This document shows positions 4,568-11,337 of a DNA stretch of 11,337 bases, piece by piece (positions within the stretch are counted from its first letter, which is position 1; each line of letters opens with the position of its first letter). The notes under the pieces are model-generated. The model searched no databases and had not been told where the DNA came from. It saw nothing but the letters and a program-made list of their open reading frames with translations. The stretch spans positions 1 to 11,337 of the forward strand of contig JACRFM010000078.1 in the NCBI GenBank assembly GCA_016234305.1, read 5' to 3'. The position numbers and the translations under genes are program-made. The DNA is from Candidatus Kerfeldbacteria bacterium. Lineage in GTDB: Bacteria > Patescibacteriota > Patescibacteriia > Veblenbacterales > UBA10138.

Positions 4568-5690
4568 AAAGATTTAGGCTGATAACTGACGGCCAGTCGG
4601 CTCTTAATCTTAAAACGTTCCAAGGCTAATTTAATCAATTCGTCAAGCAGTTTAGAATAGGGCAAACCGCTGGCGGCCCATAATTTGGGGTACATACTAA
4701 TACTGGTAAAACCGGGAATAGTATTAACTTCGTTCAAATAAATTGTCCAATTCCTAGGCTGCACTAAAAATCAACCCGCGCCATACCGGCTAAATCAAGT
4801 GCCGCAAAAGCCTGCGTGGCCAAAAGCCTGACTTTAGTCATAACTTTCTTAGACAAAGGTGCTGGAATCACTAATTGCGATTTACCATCTACATATTTAG
4901 CGTCATAATCATAAAACTCATTTGAAGCTATTACTCGTCCAGCCACCGAAGCGCGCGGCTCATCATTACCTAAAACCGCGCATTCTATTTCCCAAGCCTG
5001 CTTGATACTTTGTTCAACTATAACCCGACGGTCATATTGAAAGGCCAATTTAATGGCTTTTACTAATTCCGTTTGGTTATGCGCTTTACTGATACCAACT
5101 GAAGAGCCCAAATTAGGCGGCTTAACAAAACAAGGATAACCTATTTTAAGACTAACTTGTTTGTGAAACTTAGTTGCCTCACGCTTATAATAATGACTGG
5201 TGGTATAAACAAAATCAGGCGTGGGCAAATGATTGGCCTGAAAGACCATTTTTTGGGTTATCTTGTCCATACCCACAGCTGAACCCAAAACCCCAGCGCC
5301 AACATAGGGAATATTGGCGAGTTCCAGTAGCCCCTGCACTGTACCATCTTCGCCAAAAGTGCCATGTAACACTGGAAAAATAACATCAAGCCCAATGCCT
5401 TTAACTGGATGCTCTGAGCTGGGCAGTAAAGGAATAAGAGATTTAACCGTCGGGTCGGCTGGTAAGACCCGCGCCAGTTGCCGCGGAATTTTTGTGCCTG
5501 ACTCCAGCAAATGAACTACCCGCTCGCCTATCAACCAACGGCCCTCTTTTGATATACCAATAGGCACCACTTCATATTTTTTCTTATCCAAGGCCGCCAT
5601 GACCGAACGGGCCGAGACAATTGATACCTCGTGCTCCGCCGAACGTCCGCCGAATAAAACCCCTACGCGAATTTTTTTTATAGTCTTCAT
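4555..5690 (-). CDS. ddl: D-alanine--D-alanine ligase, interrupted by a one-base frameshift
   Basis: ATP-grasp ligase that joins two D-Ala for the peptidoglycan stem peptide. The first part (5690-4764, 308 aa) carries the N-terminal GGRSAEHEVS motif, an insertion between the first strands as in DdlA/VanA-like ligases, FPVLHGTFGEDG, VGAGVLGSAVGMDK, the ATP-binding FVKPPNLGSSVGI and IVEQ, and ends at ARVDF followed at once by TAG. The second part continues in the -1 frame: LVQPRNWTIYLNEVNTIPGFT, then SMYPKLWAASGLPY and the usual C-terminal helix. Ligand residues D (RVDF) and E, N (EVNTIPG) therefore sit in different frames. Adding one T to the T5 run (4770-4766) gives an intact protein of about 378 aa. 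The cause may be an assembly error, a recent mutation or programmed -1 slippage. The start has no clear ribosome-binding site. Overlaps ftsQ by 13 bp. Confidence 0.88.
4764..4772 (-). other. Frameshift site in ddl (T5 run followed by TAG)
   Basis: The zero frame reads GAT TTT TAG. A -1 slip of the tRNA on TTT within the five-T run gives GAT TTT TTA GTG, which restores the conserved DFLV...EVNTIPG reading. The stop codon directly after the slip codon is compatible with slippage, but a single missing T in a homopolymer is the simpler reading. Confidence 0.8.
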
Positions 5691-5701
5691 GTAAGTATAT
5701 A

Positions 5702-5971
5702 TTACTTTAAACCGCCCTGACGCCTAAGCCACAATTTTTTAAAAAATGGCATAGTCAAAGTTGAAATCATAAAACCAACTGCCGGTACAATTGCATTTAG
5801 CCACGGCCGAGAAATCCCCATGGCCCAAAAATACAAGCTAACTGCCAAATAAGTAAACAAACTTAATAGTAACCTTCTGGTCCAACTCGTTTCCCAGGCC
5901 TTATCCAGTTCCACTCTCTTATTTCTCTCTTCTATGGTTTGTAATCGTTGCTCTATACTTTCCATAATCAT
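5702..5971 (-). CDS. Small two-TM membrane protein with N-terminal coiled coil
   Basis: 89 residues. The first third is charged and helical (ESIEQRLQTIEERNKRVE, then DKAWETSWTRR), probably a short cytoplasmic coiled coil. Two hydrophobic segments follow: about residues 33-50 (LLLSLFTYLAVSLYFWAM) and 57-75 (WLNAIVPAVGFMISTLTMPF), joined by a very short loop holding a Pro, with a basic C-terminus (KKLWLRR). To my knowledge similar short proteins with an ERNKRVE and KAWETSWTRR signature occur in Patescibacteria, without a known role; this is from memory. It starts with a 4-nt ATGA overlap with the alr stop and ends 11 bp before ddl, so it is firmly in the D-alanine cluster. M3 is an alternative start. 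A scaffold or modulator of wall synthesis is only a guess from context. Confidence 0.75.
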   Translation of the reverse strand: MIMESIEQRLQTIEERNKRVELDKAWETSWTRRLLLSLFTYLAVSLYFWAMGISRPWLNAIVPAVGFMISTLTMPFFKKLWLRRQGGLK

Positions 5972-7125
5972 TTAACTAAAACCCTGTTTAATAAGGGATT
6001 AATTCTAGTTACGACTTCGTAATTAATAGTATCAGATTTCTTAGCCAAGCGCTCGGCCGCCACTTCTCCCCTACCCTGGCGCCCGAGCAGCACCACTTCG
6101 TCACCAACTTTAACATTTTTTATACGAGAGACGTCAACCATAGTTATATTCATACAAACACGGCCAATAACCGGACACAGTTTCCCCTGCACCAAAACTT
6201 GAGCGCGATTTGATAATTTTCTGTCATAACCATCCCAATAACCAATCGGCAAAACCGCCATAATTAACGGCCGCTTAGTTAAATAAGTGCGGCCATAACC
6301 AACGGTCACGCCAGTGGCCAATTTTTGCAACTCAATAATATTTGTTTTCCAAGTTAAGGCCGGTTGCAACTTAAAATCCGGCTGTGTTTTCTTAACCATG
6401 GCCTCATTATCAAGTGACGGCCATAAACCATAATAACCTATGCCCAGGCGCACTAAATTATATTGCGCGCCTATTTGCGTATTAATGGCGGCTGAGCAAG
6501 CAATGTGTTTATAAATTTTTGGACCCAATAATGAATTACTGGCCACCAGAAAGTTGTTGAAATTTTCCAATTGAGTTTGCAAAAAACCAGTAAATTTTGA
6601 CTCGGCCGTGGCAAAATGAGAAGCTACCCCTTCTAACCATAAATTTTTATCACCTTTAATCAAACGTAAGTATTGATTGGCCGTCCGATAATCTATACCC
6701 AGTCGCGCCATGCCGGTATCAATTTTTAAATGCACCTTGGCGCGCTGCCGGGCTTTCCTGGCCGCCATCGCCAACTGTTTAATAGCGCCAGTGTCATAAA
6801 CCACAAAAGAGATCTTGGCTTTAATGCCGCGAATAAGTTCATCAACTTGCAAAGGATGGTAATAACTCAAAATTAAAATAGGCAGTTTAAGGCCAGCCAA
6901 ACGCAAGGTTAAAGCTTCATTGAGTGAAGCTGTTCCCAGCCAATTCACTAAACCGGATTTGGCCGCCGCTTGACTTGCTAGCGTTAAACCGTGGCCATAA
7001 GCATTACTTTTTACCACCGCCAGTAAACTCGCGCCGGGTTTTAGCACACGGCGGTACTGTTTTAAATTGTGAATTAAAGCGCTGCCACTAACCTCCACCC
7101 AAGAGTGGTTTAAAACTTCGGACAT
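5968..7125 (-). CDS. alr: Alanine racemase
   Basis: PLP enzyme of fold type III that interconverts L- and D-alanine, feeding Ddl two genes downstream. With the start at 7125 it has 385 residues, normal for the family. K39 in LLAVVKSNAYGHG forms the PLP Schiff base. The barrel continues with KIDTGMARLGI (about 134-144) and RLGIGYYG. The C-terminal domain has the second catalytic base, Y277, in VGYGRTY, and the substrate loop CMNITMVDV, where many homologues have CMD. The frame is open back to an ATG at 7206, directly after the serS stop. The extra 27 residues (MGVNVVPFCRV... to LILLP) have no counterpart in the family and lie in an inverted-repeat element, so I prefer 7125, where homology begins (MSEVLNHSWVEV). 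Neither start has a strong ribosome-binding site. The stop overlaps the next gene by 4 nt. Confidence 0.9.
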   Translation of the reverse strand: MSEVLNHSWVEVSGSALIHNLKQYRRVLKPGASLLAVVKSNAYGHGLTLASQAAAKSGLVNWLGTASLNEALTLRLAGLKLPILILSYYHPLQVDELIRGIKAKISFVVYDTGAIKQLAMAARKARQRAKVHLKIDTGMARLGIDYRTANQYLRLIKGDKNLWLEGVASHFATAESKFTGFLQTQLENFNNFLVASNSLLGPKIYKHIACSAAINTQIGAQYNLVRLGIGYYGLWPSLDNEAMVKKTQPDFKLQPALTWKTNIIELQKLATGVTVGYGRTYLTKRPLIMAVLPIGYWDGYDRKLSNRAQVLVQGKLCPVIGRVCMNITMVDVSRIKNVKVGDEVVLLGRQGRGEVAAERLAKKSDTINYEVVTRINPLLNRVLVK

Positions 7126-7147
7126 TGGCAATAAAATTAACCAATAA

Positions 7148-7251
7148 ATCCCCACACCTTCTCGCAGAATACTGACTCTGCAAAAAGGAACAACGTTCAC
7201 GCCCATTTATCCCCCGTCGACAGCGGGGGTATTTGGGAAAGGTGTGGGGAT
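7148..7251. repeat. 13-bp inverted repeat with inner hairpin across the serS/alr junction
   Basis: ATCCCCACACCTT (7148-7160) and its exact reverse complement (7239-7251) flank 78 bp; two more matches appear just outside (15 of 17 over 7144-7160 and 7239-7255). Inside lie a CCCCCG/CGGGGG hairpin (7211-7216, 7224-7229), a GCAGA/TCTGC hairpin near 7165-7182, and a short GAAC/GTTC one. The right arm encodes the last residues of SerS and the left arm is in the alr leader. It looks like an inserted palindromic mini-element, or a large leader stem for alr. Confidence 0.65.
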
Positions 7252-8466
7252 AAATTCACGGTTGCCCATAAAGGCGCGTAAAACTTCCGGAATCATAATA
7301 CGCCCGTCAGCCTGCTGATAATTTTCCAAGATTGCGATGCTGGTGCGATTAGTAAAAACCGTACCGTTAAGCATATGCACCAAAGCCAACTTACCAGCGG
7401 CGGTTTTATAACGAATATTAAGCCGCCGACTCTGATAATCAGTCGTGGTTGAACAAGAGTGAGTTTCCCGGTATTTATTTTCCGATGGCAGCCAAGTCTC
7501 AATGTCATAAGTGCGAGCCGAGGGGTCGCCCAAATCGCCCGTACATAAACGCACCAATTGGTGCGGCAAACCCAGGCCTTGCATAATTTCCCGCTCTAAA
7601 CTGACTAAAAATTCATGCTCTTTGTCCGATTCCTCCGGCTTAGCATAAACTACCATTTCCAGCTTATCAAACTGGTGCACCCGCAAAATACCGCGTGTAT
7701 CTTTGCCATAAGAACCGGCTTCGCGCCGAAAACAAGTGGAAAAGGCCACATAACGCCGGGGTAAATCAGTTTCGGCTAAAACTTCATCCATATGCATGGG
7801 CCCGATTGATTGTTCCGAAGTGCCAACCAAATACATTTTTTCGTCTTTAAAATGATAAGTTTCATCTTCACCGCCATGATCCAAATAACCCATACCGCGC
7901 ATGGCCTTTTCATTAATTAACACCGGCGGAATAACCGGCGTAAAACCGTGCGGCAAAAGCTTAGATAGACCATATTGAATTAAAGCAAACTCCAGCAGAG
8001 CTAAATCATTTTTTAAATAGCCAAAACGTGAACCTGACACCTTGCCGGCGCGTTCAATATCAATCAAATCATGCTTAGCCGCCAGGGCCATATAATCAAG
8101 CGGCTTAAAATCAAACTTAGTCGGCTCACCCCAAGTGGCCACTACTTCGTTCTCAGTTTCATCCTTACCCACCTTAACATCCGGACGCGGCAGGTTGGTA
8201 ACAGCTGACAGCAAAGCCTCCAACTTTTCAGAAATTGCATTCAACTCTTCCTCTTTACTTTTTAGCCGTTGCTTTTTAGCGCGGGCGGCCTCAATATCTA
8301 CTACTTTGTCGCCCCGGCCCTGACGCAAACCATCAACTTCGGTTTGCAAAGCGCGACGCTCGGCATCCAATTTTAAAATCACCGCCGCCTCAACCGGCCG
8401 GCCTTTGGCGGCCGTACCTTGTTTGACTAACTCCGGGTTTTCGCGAATAAATTTAATGTCTAACAT
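7207..8466 (-). CDS. serS: Seryl-tRNA synthetase
   Basis: Class II aminoacyl-tRNA synthetase that charges tRNA-Ser (and tRNA-Sec where present) in the cytoplasm. The 419 residues show the N-terminal tRNA-binding coiled coil (about 27-98, rich in Lys, Glu and Leu), motif 1 around PVIPPVL (177-183), the serine-binding GTSEQS (215-220), motif 2 F246-R247-R248-E249 through HQFDKLE (264-270), the RETHSCS segment (333-339) and motif 3 NGTVFTNRTSIAILENYQ (367-384) with R374. The segment after SCS is TTTDYQSRR, a slight variant of the usual NCTDFQARR. The end, PTPFPNTPAVDGG, is encoded by the inverted-repeat element and looks like a non-homologous extension beyond the usual C-terminus. The start overlaps the rdgB-like gene by 7 bp. 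Confidence 0.95.
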   Translation of the reverse strand: MLDIKFIRENPELVKQGTAAKGRPVEAAVILKLDAERRALQTEVDGLRQGRGDKVVDIEAARAKKQRLKSKEEELNAISEKLEALLSAVTNLPRPDVKVGKDETENEVVATWGEPTKFDFKPLDYMALAAKHDLIDIERAGKVSGSRFGYLKNDLALLEFALIQYGLSKLLPHGFTPVIPPVLINEKAMRGMGYLDHGGEDETYHFKDEKMYLVGTSEQSIGPMHMDEVLAETDLPRRYVAFSTCFRREAGSYGKDTRGILRVHQFDKLEMVVYAKPEESDKEHEFLVSLEREIMQGLGLPHQLVRLCTGDLGDPSARTYDIETWLPSENKYRETHSCSTTTDYQSRRLNIRYKTAAGKLALVHMLNGTVFTNRTSIAILENYQQADGRIMIPEVLRAFMGNREFIPTPFPNTPAVDGG

Positions 8467-9077
8467 AGTCGTTTTAAATAAGGCTCTAATTTATCAAGCA
8501 TAATCGGCCGATGACGAAAACCAACCTCATCACGCTCCTCAGATGATAAATCAGCTGACAGCTTATTATATTCTGACACATAAAACAAGGAACGAAAAGG
8601 ATAACCAGAAATGCGGGTAGTTGTCGGCTCGGCCGCTATATAACCAGTCAGACCTTGACCTTCAGCCACATAAAATTCAGCTTGATTTAAAACCAGAGCC
8701 ACCGCTATAGAAAAATGCGCCGTGCGTTTTTCCCAAGGCATATCTTTTAAACGACGCAAGGTCTCTTGAATCAACTCCTCGTCAGTCGCCTCGTGATTAT
8801 CCACTCCAAAAATCCGGCGCGAGGAGGCGCCGGGCCAGCCGTCAAGCGCGTCTATCTCCAAACCACTGTCATCGGCCAAAGTCGGCAGCTGCGCTAAATT
8901 ATAATAAAATTTAGCCTTGGCCAAGGCGTTGTCCTTAAAATTATCGGCTTCCTCCGGCGCTTTAGCCTTGATACTCAAATCTTTGAGCGACACCAAAGTC
9001 AATTTATAATTACTCAATAACTCTACAAATTCATTAAACTTGGCTGGATTATGAGTGGCGATCAGTAATTTTGACAT
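8460..9077 (-). CDS. rdgB: Non-canonical purine NTP pyrophosphatase (RdgB/HAM1-like)
   Basis: Hydrolyses dITP, XTP and ITP to monophosphates, keeping deaminated purines out of nucleic acids. The 205 residues fit the family. Seen are the N-terminal THNPAKFNEF (T8, N10, K13), the EEADNFKDNALAKA segment (42-55) matching the usual ETGxTFxENAxxKA, and LADDSGLEIDAL (68-77) with the metal and catalytic acids D69, D70. The C-terminal half is divergent: the usual GFGYDPIF is SGYPFRSLF, and SHRxxAL appears as GFRHRPIML. The fold is secure, but substrate preference may differ. It lies between a Nudix gene and serS, with 4 bp and -7 bp spacing, in a run that also contains a second Nudix and an HD protein, consistent with nucleotide house-cleaning. 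Confidence 0.85.
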   Translation of the reverse strand: MSKLLIATHNPAKFNEFVELLSNYKLTLVSLKDLSIKAKAPEEADNFKDNALAKAKFYYNLAQLPTLADDSGLEIDALDGWPGASSRRIFGVDNHEATDEELIQETLRRLKDMPWEKRTAHFSIAVALVLNQAEFYVAEGQGLTGYIAAEPTTTRISGYPFRSLFYVSEYNKLSADLSSEERDEVGFRHRPIMLDKLEPYLKRLC

Positions 9078-9081
9078 AAGA

Positions 9082-9564
9082 TTATTTTTCCCTGGGGCCA
9101 GAGGGCGTGAATAATTTTTCCAAATTCACTCCTAGTGCCAAGAGCTTTTCGGCCTGGTTTATTTCCTCCTCCACGCCCACATGCTCCAAAGTTTTTAAAT
9201 CTTTTAGGATCACCCATTTGTAATCAGTAAAATCATTAGTGTCCAGCTTAACGACTGAATTATCGTCAGCCTGACAAAGATAGGTAAAAACCAAAGCTGT
9301 TTGCCCGTCTGGTCTGGTAAAAACGGTATCCCTTAGCAATATTTTTCCCGGCAATAAATTAAGTCCAGCTTCCTCTTTAACTTCCTTGCGCAAGGTATAT
9401 TCAACCGAATCATTACCGTCAACTTTACCGCCGGGAAAACACCATTGATTAGGAAAAGTAATCTCCCGCGGATGGCGCTTTAACAATAAATATCTGCCCT
9501 CGCGATTCCGAATAACCGCCGTCACGGCTACAATATGCAATTTGTTAGCTTTGTTATAAGTCAT
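9082..9564 (-). CDS. Nudix hydrolase
   Basis: Nudix enzymes cleave nucleoside diphosphates linked to another group, often damaged or surplus nucleotides. With the ATG at 9564 the protein has 160 residues. After an N-terminal strand (HIVAVTAVIRN) and YLLLKRHP comes the Nudix box at about 46-68: G46-x5-D52-x7-K60-E61-V-x-E64-E65-x-G-L. It departs from consensus in D for E and K for R, but the metal-binding glutamates are kept. FPNQWCFPGGKV before the box is typical of the MutT/ADP-ribose type. The frame is open 20 codons further to 9624, but that would overlap the cupin gene by 56 bp; 9564 starts 4 bp after its stop. The substrate cannot be told from sequence. Confidence 0.85.
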   Translation of the reverse strand: MTYNKANKLHIVAVTAVIRNREGRYLLLKRHPREITFPNQWCFPGGKVDGNDSVEYTLRKEVKEEAGLNLLPGKILLRDTVFTRPDGQTALVFTYLCQADDNSVVKLDTNDFTDYKWVILKDLKTLEHVGVEEEINQAEKLLALGVNLEKLFTPSGPREK

Positions 9565-9568
9565 AGCG

Positions 9569-9853
9569 CTATCTTTCGTAAAGCAAAATAAAATCAGTGA
9601 CGGCTTCAATCTTATGATAAACATTAAGCGGTATAATAACCTTAACCGGCGCGGTGATAATTTGACTTTCTGTGCCGACGGTTAATTTAACCTGACCGCT
9701 GATAAAATAATTTACTTCCGCTTCAGGATGCTCATGGTCAGCGCTAATGGTACCTCTTTTGCGTATGACTAATTTAATGATTCCCAAATCATAACGTGTT
9801 CCTCTGGCGTCTTCCACTATCGGCAGTATTTTTTCTATATTCATATAATTCAT
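9569..9853 (-). CDS. Small cupin-domain protein
   Basis: A 94-residue single-domain cupin. Motif 1 is textbook: G34-x5-H40-x-H42-x3-E46-x6-G53. Motif 2 is present as P75-x-N-x2-H80. H40, H42, E46 and H80 would bind one metal ion in the barrel. Such small cupins include sugar isomerases, dioxygenases and ligand sensors, and function cannot be assigned. It is translationally coupled to the preceding Nudix gene by a 4-nt overlap (9850-9853) and followed 4 bp later by the second Nudix gene, so the three probably act together, perhaps on a nucleotide sugar. That is inference from context. Confidence 0.85.
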   Translation of the reverse strand: MNYMNIEKILPIVEDARGTRYDLGIIKLVIRKRGTISADHEHPEAEVNYFISGQVKLTVGTESQIITAPVKVIIPLNVYHKIEAVTDFILLYER

Positions 9854-10275
9854 CTATTATGATTAAACCACCACTTAAGTGCCTGGGTGCTGCCAGGCGT
9901 GAATTTTAATTTCTTATAATCTTTCTCGGTTATCCACTTCCATTCAGAATTTTCTCGTCCGTCGACCATTAACTTGCCGCCAATTATTTGGCAAGCATAG
10001 GTCAACACAACAACCTGAGCTTGATAAGTTTTATATTTCCAGAGCACATTTTCAATATGTGGCAGTGATTTAATAACAGTTACTTTATAGCCCGTTTCCT
10101 CTTTTAGCTCTCTTGTCACAGCTTTAGCAGGATGTTCGGCAAATTCTACTTCTCCGGCCGGTAGTTGCCATAATTTATGCGCTTTAAAATCATGAGGCGA
10201 GTTGCGTAAACCAATCAACACTTTATTGTTGTTAATTATAATTCCCTGCGCTACGATCATTTGTATTTTTTTCAT
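9850..10275 (-). CDS. Nudix hydrolase (canonical box)
   Basis: 141 residues with a perfect Nudix box: G41-x5-E47-x7-R55-E56-L-x-E59-E60-T-G62-Y63. The N-terminal strand MIVAQGIIINNNKVLIGLR and LWQLPAGEVE before the box fit the MutT/NUDT-like fold. The C-terminus has WKWITEKDYKKLKFTPGSTQAL, similar to enzymes acting on (d)NTPs or GDP-sugars; the substrate is unknown. It heads the Nudix-cupin-Nudix trio and is separated from the HD gene by 49 bp, the longest gap in the minus-strand run, which holds promoter- and operator-like sequence. The ATG at 10275 has no clear ribosome-binding site. Confidence 0.88.
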   Translation of the reverse strand: MKKIQMIVAQGIIINNNKVLIGLRNSPHDFKAHKLWQLPAGEVEFAEHPAKAVTRELKEETGYKVTVIKSLPHIENVLWKYKTYQAQVVVLTYACQIIGGKLMVDGRENSEWKWITEKDYKKLKFTPGSTQALKWWFNHNR

Positions 10276-10293
10276 ATATTTAACTATTCCACC

Positions 10294-10329
10294 ATTCGCG
10301 CGAATTAGACCTAGGTTAATTTTATTATA
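10294..10329 (-). promoter_or_regulatory. Possible internal promoter with palindromic operator
   Basis: The minus strand carries TATAAT (10329-10324) over the HD stop codon, without a good -35. Directly after it, 10321-10303 is an 18-bp palindrome centred on ACCTAGGT with one bulged G, and next to that is a perfect ATTCGCGCGAAT palindrome (10305-10294). A regulator bound over the start site would control the Nudix-cupin-Nudix genes. The layout is suggestive only. Confidence 0.3.
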
Positions 10330-10879
10330 ATCCTAAATTGGAGGCAATCTCCTGCATGGCCTTAAGTTCAATGTCAATCAACTCATCTAAACTCAAACCA
10401 ATCATTTCCTGGCATTTTAAAATAATTTCTCGATTCACGCCCGCGGCAAAAGCTTTATCTTTAAACTTTTTCTTAACTGACGACGGTTTAACGCTTGCTA
10501 ATTTTTTGTCTGGCTGTACTAAAGCAGAGGCGGCAATTAAACCGGTTAATTCTTCCGCACACCATAAAGTTTTTTCCAGTAATGTTCGCGGCACAAGACC
10601 TGTCATATGGTTATGTACCTTAACGGCCTCTACTACTTCGGCTGGAAAACCAGCACTGGAGAGCCAATTAGCCGCGATTAAACCGTGCTGCTTGGGCTCT
10701 GTTTCCGTTGTTTCCCAATCAATATCATGCACTAAACCAGCCAGTCCCCATAATTCTTCGTCTTCCCCAAAATGCCGCGCCAAGGCGCGCATTATCGCCT
10801 CGGATGCCAAAAGGTGGTTCTTTAAGAACGCACCTTTAACTTTTTCCTGCACTAATTGCCAAGCTTGTTCACGAGTCAT
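10325..10879 (-). CDS. HD-domain (HDIG-like) phosphohydrolase family protein
   Basis: 184 residues of helical HD-superfamily fold, metal-dependent phosphohydrolases acting on nucleotides or cyclic nucleotides. Candidate ligands are H22 (NHLLASEAIMRAL), H51-D52 in GLVHDIDWE, H65 in KQHGLIAANWL, and H89/H91 in VHNH. The usual last acid appears in WCAEELTGLI, with Glu where most relatives have Asp. The C-terminal part (SVKKKFKDKAFAAGVNREII and a final helix ending LGL) fits a small HD family I recall from Patescibacteria and Firmicutes with no defined substrate. It starts 1 bp after the lysS stop, so it is cotranscribed with lysS. With Nudix and RdgB-like enzymes downstream, a nucleotide-related role is plausible but unproven. 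Confidence 0.85.
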   Translation of the reverse strand: MTREQAWQLVQEKVKGAFLKNHLLASEAIMRALARHFGEDEELWGLAGLVHDIDWETTETEPKQHGLIAANWLSSAGFPAEVVEAVKVHNHMTGLVPRTLLEKTLWCAEELTGLIAASALVQPDKKLASVKPSSVKKKFKDKAFAAGVNREIILKCQEMIGLSLDELIDIELKAMQEIASNLGL

Positions 10880-10880
10880 A

Positions 10881-11337
10881 TTAATTATTCCTCATCGGCG
10901 GGAACAGAGTGGTTTCACGGATGGATTTATCAACTATAAAACTGAAGAGCCGCTCGGACAGGCCAAAACCGGCCGCCGGCGGCATGCCGTATTCCAAAGC
11001 CGTCACAAAATCTTCGTCCAGCATCATAGCTTCACTGTCACCGGCCGCGCGCAATTTAGCCTGCTCGGCGAAACGACTGCGCTGGTCAAACGGGTCATTA
11101 AGTTCAGAAAAACCATTGCCCAGTTCCGAACCGCCGGCAATAATCTGCAGTCTTTGCACGCGGGTTGGATTTTCAAGGTCACGTTTAGCCAGCGGCGATA
11201 CTTCCACCGGATGATTGATTATAAATACCGGCCCGATAACCTTTGGACGCACCAGCTTTTTCCAAAACAAATCCAGCAAACGGCCTACGCCCATTGATTC
11301 TTCGTAACGAACCTTATGCTTTTTTAAAAGCTCACGC
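10881..11337 (-). CDS. lysS: Lysyl-tRNA synthetase, class II, C-terminal part (partial)
   Basis: Charges tRNA-Lys. The last 151 codons are present; the 5' part lies beyond the right edge, and the frame is open to it (residues before MGVGRLL read KVRYEES). Features of the class II LysRS catalytic domain are clear: GGSELGNGFSELNDPFDQRSRF (usual G-S-E-[IL]-x-N-G-[FY]-[ST]-E-L-N-D-P), the MLDEDFVTALEYGMPP segment, and class II motif 3 with GFGLSERL, where many homologues have GxGIDRL. It ends SIRETTLFPPMR plus NN, normal for the family. The S-E before the motif 3 Arg is a variant; the Arg is kept. It is the most upstream gene seen in the minus-strand operon. Confidence 0.93.
   Translation of the reverse strand, partial: RELLKKHKVRYEESMGVGRLLDLFWKKLVRPKVIGPVFIINHPVEVSPLAKRDLENPTRVQRLQIIAGGSELGNGFSELNDPFDQRSRFAEQAKLRAAGDSEAMMLDEDFVTALEYGMPPAAGFGLSERLFSFIVDKSIRETTLFPPMRNN

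Noticed and set aside
138..7125. Alternative genetic code with UGA read as glycine, as in some Patescibacteria
   Set aside because: The ndk-like gene and alr end at TGA exactly where the family C-terminus is expected, and no in-frame TGA interrupts a conserved gene.
7126..7206. N-terminal 27-residue extension of alanine racemase from the ATG at 7206
   Set aside because: Homology begins at the ATG at 7125; the extension lies within the inverted-repeat element and matches nothing in the family. It cannot be fully excluded.
10338..11297. Long + strand open frame (319 codons) opposite the HD gene and lysS
   Set aside because: It is fully antisense to two genes with clear family motifs and its peptide (Ser, Ala, Thr-rich, low complexity) resembles no protein.

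Overview
This AT-rich bacterial window looks like part of a Candidate Phyla Radiation (Patescibacteria) genome, probably Parcubacteria-like. That is an inference from several things together: divergent short housekeeping enzymes (NDK, RdgB), a single Xer-type recombinase with a free-standing LAGLIDADG gene, tight overlapping genes with few good ribosome binding sites, and the neighbourhood serS-alr-two-TM protein-ddl-ftsQ. UGA is used as a normal stop (ndk-like gene and alr both end in TGA), which argues against the lineages that read UGA as glycine.

Layout. At 1-123 is the 3' end of an unidentified + strand gene. It converges on an NDK-like gene (138-560, -). The NDK-like gene and an unknown 146-residue protein (698-1138, +) are divergent, each with a readable sigma70-type promoter in the 137-bp gap. 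A shared bidirectional terminator (1164-1192) separates the unknown gene from a minus-strand pair, LAGLIDADG endonuclease plus tyrosine recombinase (2593-1197). The LAGLIDADG gene has a leader made of stacked hairpins.

From about 2690 to 3676 there is almost no conventional coding sequence. This stretch holds a nested-palindrome MITE-like repeat (3141-3224), a possible pseudoknot-forming segment (2982-3106), and a striking candidate structured RNA (about 3341-3706, +). The candidate RNA has promoter-like boxes in front, GC-rich islands (63-67 percent GC in two 60-bp blocks against 25 percent just upstream), nested long-range helices, four tandem hairpins and a terminator-like hairpin. It matches no RNA family I could recognise and is the best candidate in the window for something undescribed.

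From 3677 to the right edge everything is one dense minus-strand gene run, transcribed right to left: lysS (partial), an HD-domain protein, Nudix, cupin, Nudix, rdgB-like, serS, alr, a small two-TM protein, ddl and ftsQ. It combines tRNA charging, nucleotide-pool sanitation and the D-alanine branch of peptidoglycan synthesis (alr makes D-Ala, ddl joins it into D-Ala-D-Ala), ending with the divisome protein FtsQ. Two oddities stand out. ddl is broken by a one-base frameshift at a T5 run, with both halves otherwise intact. A 13-bp perfect inverted repeat straddles the serS stop codon and supplies the last codons of serS and the leader of alr. A near-perfect palindrome next to a TATAAT box lies in the 49-bp gap before the Nudix-cupin-Nudix genes.
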